From positions 2,356,001-2,420,000 of the forward strand of contig NZ_CP172558.1 in the NCBI RefSeq assembly GCF_046530675.1: a DNA stretch of 64,000 bases, given 5' to 3'. Shown here piece after piece: positions 37,619 through 44,348 of the stretch. The notes beneath the pieces are model-generated. The model searched no databases, had not been told where the DNA came from, and worked only from the letters and a program-made list of their open reading frames with translations. Origin of the DNA: Chitinibacter sp046530675 (GTDB taxonomy: Bacteria > Pseudomonadota > Gammaproteobacteria > Burkholderiales > Chitinibacteraceae). Position numbers and translations under genes: made by a program. Positions within the stretch are counted from its first letter, which is position 1, and every line of letters starts with the position of its first letter.

Positions 37619-38415
37619 GTTTGTCGCGCTGGCAAGGCGAAGTTGAGGTGCTGCTGCTGGGCGTCGGCTCAAGCGGTGGCTCGCCGGCACTGGGTTGCCA
37701 GTGCCCGACTTGTAGTTCGAGTGATCCGCGCAATGTGCGCACACGCGCTTCGGCGCTAATTCGTGCCGGAAATCAAACTTTTCTGATCGACTCGGGTCCC
37801 GATCTTCGCCAGCAAGCCTTGCGCGAAAATGTGCTGCACGTTGACGCTGTGCTCTATACGCATCCGCACGCAGATCATCTGAATGGCATTGATGATCTGC
37901 GTGCTTTTTGCTGGTTGCAAAAGGCCGCGCTGCCAGCCTATGGCAACCGACTGATGCTCAGCCATATTCAGGAACGTTTTCCCTATACGCTGATGAAGCC
38001 GACGCATTTCTGGGATAAACCGGTGTTGGCTTTACACGAAACCGAAGATCAGGCTTTTGATTTTCACGGCGTGATCGTCGAGCCGATTCCGGTCATGCAT
38101 GGCAAATGGCCGATTCTGGGTTGGCGGATTGGCGATGTGGCTTATCTGACCGATATTTCGGGTGTCAGTGATGACAGTCTTGCGCGACTGCAAGGCTTGA
38201 AAGTGCTGTTTCTGGACTGCTTGCGCGAAGCCGAACATCCGACGCATTTGTCGGTGGCACAATCGATTGCGCTGGCTCAGCAGATCAAGGCCGAACAAAC
38301 CGTCATGATCCATATGACGCATGAGCTTGAATACCATACTTTGAGTCAACGTTTGCCGGCCGGTATGGTCGTGGGTTACGACGGAATGAAAATTCAGACG
38401 GGTAAGGAGCAGTGA
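37615..38415 (+). CDS. Metallo-beta-lactamase-fold hydrolase (PhnP-like)
   Basis: A 266-residue cytoplasmic hydrolase. The metal motif is LYTHPHADHLNGIDDLR (HxHxDH), with further ligands in IPVMHG, YLTDISG and IHMTHELEYH. The N-terminal GVGSSGGSPALGCQCPTC adds a Cys pair seen in PhnP-like and PqqB-like phosphodiesterases. It starts by ATGA overlap with tatD and ends by TGATG overlap with the next gene, so the three are coupled. A cyclic phosphodiesterase role is plausible. Confidence 0.85.
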   Translation: MSLSRWQGEVEVLLLGVGSSGGSPALGCQCPTCSSSDPRNVRTRASALIRAGNQTFLIDSGPDLRQQALRENVLHVDAVLYTHPHADHLNGIDDLRAFCWLQKAALPAYGNRLMLSHIQERFPYTLMKPTHFWDKPVLALHETEDQAFDFHGVIVEPIPVMHGKWPILGWRIGDVAYLTDISGVSDDSLARLQGLKVLFLDCLREAEHPTHLSVAQSIALAQQIKAEQTVMIHMTHELEYHTLSQRLPAGMVVGYDGMKIQTGKEQ

Positions 38416-38786
38416 TGAGCATTAATGTTTTGGGTCAGCGTTTGCAAGCATGCAGTCTGGATCCGTTAACCGGATTTTTTCGCGATGGTTGTTGCCAGCA
38501 TGATGAATCCGATGTGGGTCAGCATATTGTCTGTGCGGTCATGACCGAACAGTTTCTGACTTTTTCCAAACTGGCGGGCAATGACTTGTCGACGCCGCGA
38601 CCCGAATATGGTTTTTCCGGACTCAAAGCCGGAGATCGCTGGTGTCTGTGCGCGCGGCGCTGGCTGGAAGCTTTGCAAAAAGGTGCTGCACCGCAAATCG
38701 TACTGGCAGCCACGCACGAAGAAATTCTTGATCTGATCTCGCTGGAAACGCTGGTTCAGTATGCGGTAGATCGACCGCATTTTTAA
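38415..38786 (+). CDS. DUF2237 family protein
   Basis: A 123-residue protein of the DUF2237 type. Recognisable segments: NVLGQRLQACSLDPLTGFFRDGCCQHDESDVGQHIVCAVMTEQFLTFSKLAGNDLSTPRPEYGFSGLKAGDRWCLCARRWLEAL. It has several Cys (for example GCC and WCLCARRW). ATG 38415 overlaps the preceding stop (TGATG); a GTG three bases earlier is possible. Function unknown; in other bacteria it also sits next to hydrolase or DNA-repair genes. Confidence 0.85.
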   Translation: MSINVLGQRLQACSLDPLTGFFRDGCCQHDESDVGQHIVCAVMTEQFLTFSKLAGNDLSTPRPEYGFSGLKAGDRWCLCARRWLEALQKGAAPQIVLAATHEEILDLISLETLVQYAVDRPHF

Positions 38787-38793
38787 TGTCTGT

Positions 38794-38842
38794 GGGTATT
38801 GCTGTATAGCCATTGCTGCTTATAGATTTGCGGCGTATACCC
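38794..38842. repeat. 49-nt bipartite motif GGGTAT-N37-ATACCC (perfect)
   Basis: Perfect half-sites at 38794-38799 and 38837-38842, filling the gap between the convergent genes that end at 38786 and 38848. Confidence 0.8.
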
Positions 38843-38847
38843 ATCGA

Positions 38848-39675
38848 TTAGCCGAGAACTTTGACTTCTTCTTTTGTGAGTTCACGCCATTGCCCCTTGG
38901 CCAGTTCACCCAGTTGCAAGCTGCCGATTGCAACCCGGATTAGTCGCAAGGTATTCACGCCATGTGCTTCAAGCAAGCGGCGAATATGGCGGTTTTTACC
39001 TTCGTCGAGCGTGACTTCCAGCCAGGCGTTTTTGTCGCCAGTCCGTAAAATCTGTACTTTTTTTGCTTTGAGCAGGTTGCTGTCATCCAGTGCTACGCCG
39101 CGCTGCATGGCTGCGATCAATCCTGCATCGGGAATGCGGTCAATCTGTACATGATAAATTTTATCCAGATGGCTTTGCGGATCGGTGAGTCGCGCAGCCC
39201 AGCGCGTGTCATTGGTCAACAGCAGTAGCCCTTCGCTCGCCTTGTCCAGCCGTCCGACCGGCCCCAGATGCGGCAATTGTGCATTGGAAAAGCAACTAAA
39301 CACTGTTTCGCGTCCCTGATCATCGCTGGCGCTGGTAATCAGCCCGCGCGGTTTATTGAGCATCAGGTAAATGAATTGCGGTGCGGCGATGGTTTGACCA
39401 TTGACGCTGAGTTGATCTCGTTCGATATTGATCCGCAGCTCGGGATCACGACAGATTTTCCCGTTCACGGCGACAAGGCCGGCAAGAACCTGTTTTTCAC
39501 CTTCAGTTCGCGAGCAAAAACCGAGTTTGGACAGCGCTCGCGCCAGACTCACGCCGGATGCGGGTTTGGCCGATGTTCGCCCCGTCATTGTTCCCGCAGC
39601 CTGAGCGAAGCGAGATTTTGTCGCACCTTTTGAGGCTGGCTTGCTGGCGATGCGCCGAAGTGGGCTGTTTTTCAT
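38848..39675 (-). CDS. Pseudouridine synthase of the RsuA/RluB/E/F family
   Basis: A 275-residue enzyme that converts uridine to pseudouridine in rRNA. A basic N-terminal tail (RRIASKPASKGATKSRF) precedes an S4 RNA-binding domain (LARALSKLGFCSRTEGEKQVLAGLVAVNGK). The catalytic Asp is in VGRLDKASEGLLLLTND, followed by KIYHVQI and EGKNRHIRRLLEAHG. Which of the four family members it is, and so its target site, is not clear from sequence. Its 5' side faces a MITE-like element. Confidence 0.9.
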   Translation of the reverse strand: MKNSPLRRIASKPASKGATKSRFAQAAGTMTGRTSAKPASGVSLARALSKLGFCSRTEGEKQVLAGLVAVNGKICRDPELRINIERDQLSVNGQTIAAPQFIYLMLNKPRGLITSASDDQGRETVFSCFSNAQLPHLGPVGRLDKASEGLLLLTNDTRWAARLTDPQSHLDKIYHVQIDRIPDAGLIAAMQRGVALDDSNLLKAKKVQILRTGDKNAWLEVTLDEGKNRHIRRLLEAHGVNTLRLIRVAIGSLQLGELAKGQWRELTKEEVKVLG

Positions 39676-39684
39676 ATTGCTCGT

Positions 39685-39950
39685 TAGGTTCTGTTGACGT
39701 TAGTTTTACGAGTCGCGTTTGTGCTGGTTTTAGCCTGAAACTAGGCGAAAAACCTGACGCATACCATTCTATGTCAAGGTTTTGCAACGCAGTGTCAGGC
39801 TAAAAACAGCCAAACCCAGCGGCTGGGCGCTTTTTTGACGACTCTGCGTTATTGACTGCTCACATAGAATGACTATGTATCGCAGCCAATGCCTTGATTC
39901 GTCAAAAAATCGTTCCAGCGCGACCGTGAAACTAACGTCAACAGAACCTA
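39685..39950. mobile_element. 266-bp MITE-like element with 22-bp terminal inverted repeats
   Basis: The ends are exact inverted repeats for 22 bp beginning TAGGTTCTGTTGACGTTAG, with further imperfect matches inward (TACGAGTCGCG against CACGGTCGCG). Two internal hairpins are perfect: TTTTAGCCTGA (39728-39738) with TCAGGCTAAAA (39795-39805), and TTTTTTGACGA (39831-39841) with TCGTCAAAAAA (39899-39909). It has no ORF of its own. It lies between the pseudouridine synthase and CNNM genes. The architecture is like Neisseria Correia elements but the ends differ. Confidence 0.8.
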
Positions 39951-40078
39951 GGGCTTGCGAAACGACGCAATTTTACTCCTTATCGCTCCTGCATTCGCGC
40001 AAAGTGGGCAGAAACGCTAAAATAACAGCTTCTGCGTTCCGGACGGGTCTTGGTTTTGCACGAACTAGCCCCGCATTT

Positions 40079-41398
40079 ATGGATAATTTCTTACTGACGC
40101 TGCTGGCGCTCTTTCTGGTGGCCTTGAATGGCTTTTTTGTTGCTGCCGAGTTTGGTCTGGTCAAACTGCGGCAAACGCGGGTGCAAAGCATCGCGAAAAC
40201 CGGCTGGCGTGGCCGGGTGCTGGTGAAAGTCCATGGCCAGCTCGATGCTTATTTATCGGCCTGCCAGCTCGGCATTACACTGGCCTCGCTGGGGCTGGGC
40301 TGGATTGGTGAGCCCGCTTTTGCCAATCTGCTCTCTCCCGTGCTCGGCTGGATCGGTGTCGAATCCGCCGCGCTGATTCACAGTATTTCTTTTGTTTTTG
40401 CTTTCACATTGATTTCCTTTTTGCATATTGTCGTTGGCGAGTTGGCGCCCAAGTCGATGGCGATCCGCCAGCCCGAAAAAATTGCATTGTGGACCGCAAC
40501 CCCACTGTATTTCTTTTACTGGTTAATGTATCCGGCGATCTGGCTGCTTAATCGTAGCGCCAATATCGTCTTGCATTTGGCTGGTTTGAATGGTCATGGC
40601 GGCCATGACAGTCATTATTCCTACGACGAACTCAAGTTGATTTTGCGCGCCAGACAGGATAGCGATGTGATGGACCCGCAGGAGTGGAACGTCGTCGCGC
40701 AATCGCTGGATTTTAGCAAACTCAAGGTATCCGATCTGATGCGGCCATTTCATGAAGCTGCAGTGCTGCATACTGATCGTACGCTGGATGAAAATCTGCA
40801 AACCATCGCCGAGCAGCGATTTAGCCGCTATCCCTATGTGGACGAAGCTGGGCAGGTGCTGGGCGTGATCCATTTGAAAAATCTGTTCCTGGCCGAATTG
40901 CGCGATACCGAGTTAAGCGACTTGAACGAGTTTGTTCGCCCGGTCGAAGTGGTTAGCCCCGATGATCTGGCCATTGATTTGTTCCGGCGTTTTCGTGATG
41001 GCGCGCCGCATTTTGCGATTGCCGCCTATGGTGACGAAGCACCGATGGGTTTTCTGACGCTGGATAATTTGCTGGCTGCGCTGGTCGGCGAAATCCGCGA
41101 TGAATTTCGTCAAAGCCGGAATGACTGGATGCGCCAGGACGACGGTGCTTTGCTCGGTAAGGGCAGCTTGCCGCTGTTTTCACTGGGTCGCGCGCTGGGA
41201 ATGGATATCGACCACCCGGAGGCTGAAACGGTCGGCGGCTTGATTCAATGGAAGCTGGGTAATTTACCCGTTGAGGGCGAGCGCATCGAGTTTGAAGGCT
41301 TTGATGTGGTCGTCAAGAAAATGAACGGGCCGCGTATTGTGATGGTCAAAGTGATACCGCATACCGACGCTGACGATGTGCTTGATGACGATCAGTAA
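40079..41398 (+). CDS. CNNM/CorC-type membrane protein with CBS pair (hemolysin family)
   Basis: A 439-residue inner-membrane protein. Residues about 1-190 are a DUF21/CNNM transmembrane domain (LLTLLALFLVALNGFFVAAEFGLVKLRQTRV, GITLASLGLGWIGEPAFANLL, HIVVGELAPKSMAIRQPEKIALW). A CBS pair follows (LMRPFHEAAVLHTDRTLDENLQTIAEQRFSRYPYVDEAGQVLGVIHLKNL, FAIAAYGDEAPMGFLTLDNLLAALVGEIRDEF) and then a CorC/HlyC C-terminal domain. ATG 40079 matches the family start; no clear ribosome-binding site is seen. The frame runs upstream into the mobile element, which is not coding. Such proteins are linked to magnesium or cobalt efflux and membrane homeostasis. Confidence 0.9.
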   Translation: MDNFLLTLLALFLVALNGFFVAAEFGLVKLRQTRVQSIAKTGWRGRVLVKVHGQLDAYLSACQLGITLASLGLGWIGEPAFANLLSPVLGWIGVESAALIHSISFVFAFTLISFLHIVVGELAPKSMAIRQPEKIALWTATPLYFFYWLMYPAIWLLNRSANIVLHLAGLNGHGGHDSHYSYDELKLILRARQDSDVMDPQEWNVVAQSLDFSKLKVSDLMRPFHEAAVLHTDRTLDENLQTIAEQRFSRYPYVDEAGQVLGVIHLKNLFLAELRDTELSDLNEFVRPVEVVSPDDLAIDLFRRFRDGAPHFAIAAYGDEAPMGFLTLDNLLAALVGEIRDEFRQSRNDWMRQDDGALLGKGSLPLFSLGRALGMDIDHPEAETVGGLIQWKLGNLPVEGERIEFEGFDVVVKKMNGPRIVMVKVIPHTDADDVLDDDQ

Positions 41399-41415
41399 CT
41401 ATCAGACTGAAAACC

Positions 41416-41650
41416 AAAAAACGACGCAATCGCGTCGCCAGATTGATGACAAACCCCACTCGCGAAGCGAGGCGCCCCGCAGGAAGTGCCCTTGGGGTGC
41501 TCCCCTCGAAGAGGGGACGGGAGGGGTGGGAATAAAACATAAAGGCTGCGAATTCAAAGCCTTATTTCCTAGGCTCGGCTTTGCCGAGACTTGAAAAATG
41601 TCGTAACCCACTTTGTCAGCAGCCTGACGACGCATTCGCGTCGTTTTTTT
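41416..41650. terminator. Crossed terminators of convergent genes, enclosing a G-quadruplex motif
   Basis: Left hairpin CGACGCAATCGCGTCG (41422-41437) has its T-run on the minus strand; right hairpin CGACGCATTCGCGTCG (41628-41643) has its T-run on the plus strand. Transcripts from the CNNM and rquA genes would therefore overlap for about 230 nt. The G-tract GGGGACGGGAGGGGTGGG (41513-41530) lies between. Confidence 0.65.
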
Positions 41651-41661
41651 ATACATCATGG

Positions 41662-41710
41662 TGGTATAGCGCTCAAGGCTTTCTTGTAACTATCACTGAT
41701 TGATATACCC
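41662..41710. repeat. 49-nt bipartite motif, one mismatch
   Basis: TGGTAT at 41662-41667 and ATACCC at 41705-41710, overlapping the 3' end of rquA. Confidence 0.6.
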
Positions 41711-42398
41711 CGCCAAAAATAGTTTCTTTTTCCCAGTTGAATTGCTCGGCATGACTGGCATAACTGCTGATCTCCTTGTCCCATAAGGCATTGGCAAACG
41801 GTTCCAGATAATGATTGACCAGTTTGAGAATGTAGCGAATCGGTTGCCAGCGTTTCGGATTGTGATAATCGACAAAAATGGCTTTTGCACCGACCGTTAA
41901 TTTGCTCAGCATGTGGTCGACAATCTCGCGTTTTTTCTGCTCTGGCACTTCATGCAGCAGGAAAAAGCTGCAAATCACGTCATAGCGATTCGTACCGTCA
42001 TGCGCCGCAATCCCGGCAAATTCGGCCGCATCGCTGCGAATCACCCGCGTCCACGGCATCTGTTTGAGTTTCTCGCTGCCGTGCTCGATCTGGATCGGCG
42101 TGACATCGGTCAGATGAAACTCACCCGTCGGTCCGACTTTATCTGCTGCACGCTGAACCAGGTCGCCATACACATGTGCCAGTTGCCAGACCCGGTGACC
42201 CGGTTGAATGTGCGCCAGATAGCGACGCATCAGCCGTTGATCATTCAGGAATAATAAAACGCGTACCACCAGATTGCGATCGAGTGCCTTGACCCAATTG
42301 GGATCAACATAGGCCCAGTCGTACACTTCGGTCATATAGTCGGGAACACCCTCGTAATAAGGGTTGCTAGCCAGTGCGGGGGGATTTTTACTCATCAT
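41673..42398 (-). CDS. rquA: Rhodoquinone biosynthesis protein RquA
   Basis: A 241-residue methyltransferase-like enzyme that converts ubiquinone to rhodoquinone, replacing a methoxy group by an amino group, using a SAM-type cofactor. The sequence has the RquA pattern: YEGVPDYMTEVYDWAYVDPNWVKALDRNLVV near the N-terminus, RVWQLAHVYGDLV, FHLTDVTPIQIEH, DVICSFFLLHEVPEQKKREIV, IFVDYHNPKRWQPIRYILK and LEPFANALWD. Rhodoquinone is a low-potential quinone that lets bacteria use fumarate reductase in reverse under low oxygen. I call it from recollection of the family; a weaker alternative is an ordinary quinone methyltransferase. A possible promoter (TTGCCC-N18-TATAGC on the minus strand, 42422-42451) lies 24-53 nt upstream. 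Confidence 0.85.
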   Translation of the reverse strand: MMSKNPPALASNPYYEGVPDYMTEVYDWAYVDPNWVKALDRNLVVRVLLFLNDQRLMRRYLAHIQPGHRVWQLAHVYGDLVQRAADKVGPTGEFHLTDVTPIQIEHGSEKLKQMPWTRVIRSDAAEFAGIAAHDGTNRYDVICSFFLLHEVPEQKKREIVDHMLSKLTVGAKAIFVDYHNPKRWQPIRYILKLVNHYLEPFANALWDKEISSYASHAEQFNWEKETIFGGVYQSVIVTRKP

Positions 42399-42530
42399 CG
42401 GCGCTCGCGTTGGGAGGGATGGCTATATCCTAAGTGGTATTGAGCGGGCAAGATTTGTTCTAGCCCAAGGTTTTGAATGATAACAGCATGATTCATTCGA
42501 TTTGCTGCGGTGCTGTGTGTTGCTAGGCGC

Positions 42531-42548
42531 TGTTGACGTTTGATTTGC
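42531..42548. repeat. 18-nt dispersed repeat TGTTGACGTTTGATTTGC, copy 1
   Basis: Exact 18-nt match with 47823-47840. The first half resembles the terminal repeats of the element at 39685-39950. Confidence 0.5.
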
Positions 42549-42668
42549 ATGCCCCAGACGTCAATAAGAGCCTATGGTAAATCCCCAAGTGCGATGGATG
42601 ATCATGTAGTGTTATGCTGGCGTGATATTCAGTATTACGTTGTATAACTACATAACCAAGAGCGCTCC

Positions 42669-44126
42669 ATGTCGATTGATCAGCTTTCTCCGTCCGATCT
42701 TTGGCAGCATTTTGCCCGTATCTGCCAGTTCCCCCGTCCGTCCAAGCATGAAACCGCACTCAGAAATCATATTGAAGCTTGGGCGCAAGCGCGCGGTCTG
42801 GTGACCCGGCTGGATCAGGTCGGCAATCTGATTATCCGCAAACCGGCCACTGCCGGTCTGGCTGACCGGCAAGGGGTCGTGCTGCAAGCGCATCTGGACA
42901 TGGTGACGCTGAAAAATGAAGGCACTGAGCACGATTTTCTGACTGATCCGATCATCCCGCAAATCAACGATGGCTGGGTTTTGGCGCAGGGCACGACGCT
43001 GGGCGCCGACAATGGGATTGGTGTTGCTGCCGCACTGGCGGTGCTGGGCAGTCGCGATGTGGTTCACGGCCCGCTGGAAGTGCTCTTCACCCTCGATGAA
43101 GAAGCCGGAATGAGCGGAGCGCAGGGATTGGAAGGCGGTTTGCTCGAAGGGCAATTGCTGCTGAATCTGGATACCGAAGACTGGGGCGAGGTTTATGTCG
43201 GCTGTGCGGGCGGGATCGACATAACGATAAGCCGTGTTCTGCATCATGAGCCGCTTCCGGCTGCGTATATGGTTTACGAGCTGGCTTTAACCGGGCTCAA
43301 AGGGGGACATTCCGGTGTTGATATTCATCTGGAGCGGGGTAATGCCATCAAGCTATTGTCCAGTATGATCTCTGAGGCAATACCCCGGTTTGATGCACGG
43401 TTGTTAAGCCTGAAAGGCGGCTCCTTGCGCAATGCCTTGCCACGCGAAGCCTACGCCAAAATCGCGATTCCGATGTGCGATCTTGAGTGTTTTTCCAGCT
43501 TTGTTAGTGACTTCAAAATCCAGATGCAGACTGCGCTGGGCGATAAAGAACCCAAGCTGGATTTGCGCGCCATGCCGCAAACCGGCAGTTATCCGGGCTC
43601 GCTCTCGGTGAGTGATACACGGCTGGTGATTGATGCTTTGCTGGCTTTACCGCATGGTGTACGACGCTGGAGCCCGTTGATGGCCGATGTGGTGGAAACG
43701 TCGAATAACCTCGGTGTTGTGACAATAGACGAGCGCCGATTCGAGGCGGTGCTGATGCTGCGCTCGCTGACCGAGCAAGGGCTGAGTGAGTTGAAAACCT
43801 CAATCGAAGCGATTGCCCGGCTGGGGCAATTCAATTGCGAGTCCAGTGGTGCTTATCCGGGCTGGACGCCCGATCTGGATTCGGCAGCTTTGAAATTGCT
43901 GCAGGATGTCTACCAGCAGCTATACGGCCATCCGCCGGCGGTCAAAGTGATTCATGCCGGACTGGAGTGCGGGCTGATTGGCCGGGCTTATCCTGAGCTG
44001 GCCATGGTGTCATTTGGCCCGACGATCCGTGGGGCGCATTCACCCGATGAACGCGTCGAAATCAGTACCGTAGACCACTTCTGGCAATTGCTTTGCAGTG
44101 CTTTGGCCGCCGTGCCACTTCGTTAG
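42669..44126 (+). CDS. pepD: Aminoacyl-histidine dipeptidase (PepD)
   Basis: A 485-residue M20-family zinc metallopeptidase that cleaves Xaa-His dipeptides such as carnosine. Zinc-binding blocks are LQAHLDMVTLKNEGTEHD, GADNGIGVAAAL, TLDEEAGMSGAQGL and, near the C-terminus, PTIRGAHSPDERVEI; KGGHSGVDIHLERGNA is typical of PepD. The mature start ATG 42669 is 6 nt after a run of AACCAAGAG, a weak ribosome-binding site. It lies alone, followed by a palindromic repeat. Confidence 0.93.
   Translation: MSIDQLSPSDLWQHFARICQFPRPSKHETALRNHIEAWAQARGLVTRLDQVGNLIIRKPATAGLADRQGVVLQAHLDMVTLKNEGTEHDFLTDPIIPQINDGWVLAQGTTLGADNGIGVAAALAVLGSRDVVHGPLEVLFTLDEEAGMSGAQGLEGGLLEGQLLLNLDTEDWGEVYVGCAGGIDITISRVLHHEPLPAAYMVYELALTGLKGGHSGVDIHLERGNAIKLLSSMISEAIPRFDARLLSLKGGSLRNALPREAYAKIAIPMCDLECFSSFVSDFKIQMQTALGDKEPKLDLRAMPQTGSYPGSLSVSDTRLVIDALLALPHGVRRWSPLMADVVETSNNLGVVTIDERRFEAVLMLRSLTEQGLSELKTSIEAIARLGQFNCESSGAYPGWTPDLDSAALKLLQDVYQQLYGHPPAVKVIHAGLECGLIGRAYPELAMVSFGPTIRGAHSPDERVEISTVDHFWQLLCSALAAVPLR
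43337..43385. repeat. 49-nt bipartite motif, one mismatch
   Basis: GGGTAA at 43337-43342 and ATACCC at 43380-43385, inside pepD. Confidence 0.6.
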
Positions 44127-44133
44127 TAAATAG

Positions 44134-44228
44134 TAAACCAAAAGTTTTCCAGCATCGTTACCTCGCCTTGTCGTACTACTTGTACGGCCTGCGGCTCGGT
44201 GCCTTGCTGGAGAACTTTTGTATGGTTA
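44134..44228. repeat. Palindromic intergenic repeat, family CCAAAA, copy 2
   Basis: TAAACCAAAAGTTTTCCAGC and GCTGGAGAACTTTTGTATGG form the outer arms of a hairpin around TCGTTACCTCGCCTTGTCG. Inverse of the copy at 2371-2460. It follows pepD by 8 nt and may act as its transcript end. Confidence 0.75.
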
Positions 44229-44348
44229 CTTAATCGCCAGTAATCAATCTGCTTGCAACGCTGCGAAGCGGGTGAAGCGATATTGATGGACTAAAAAACT
44301 AAAAGCAGCAAAGATGTCAGTCATTGCCTGTTCCTTTAGTTTGCGAAA

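Noticed and set aside
39685..39950. A Neisseria Correia element
   Set aside because: The known Correia terminal sequence (TATAGTGGATTAAATTTAAA-like) is not present; only the architecture is alike.
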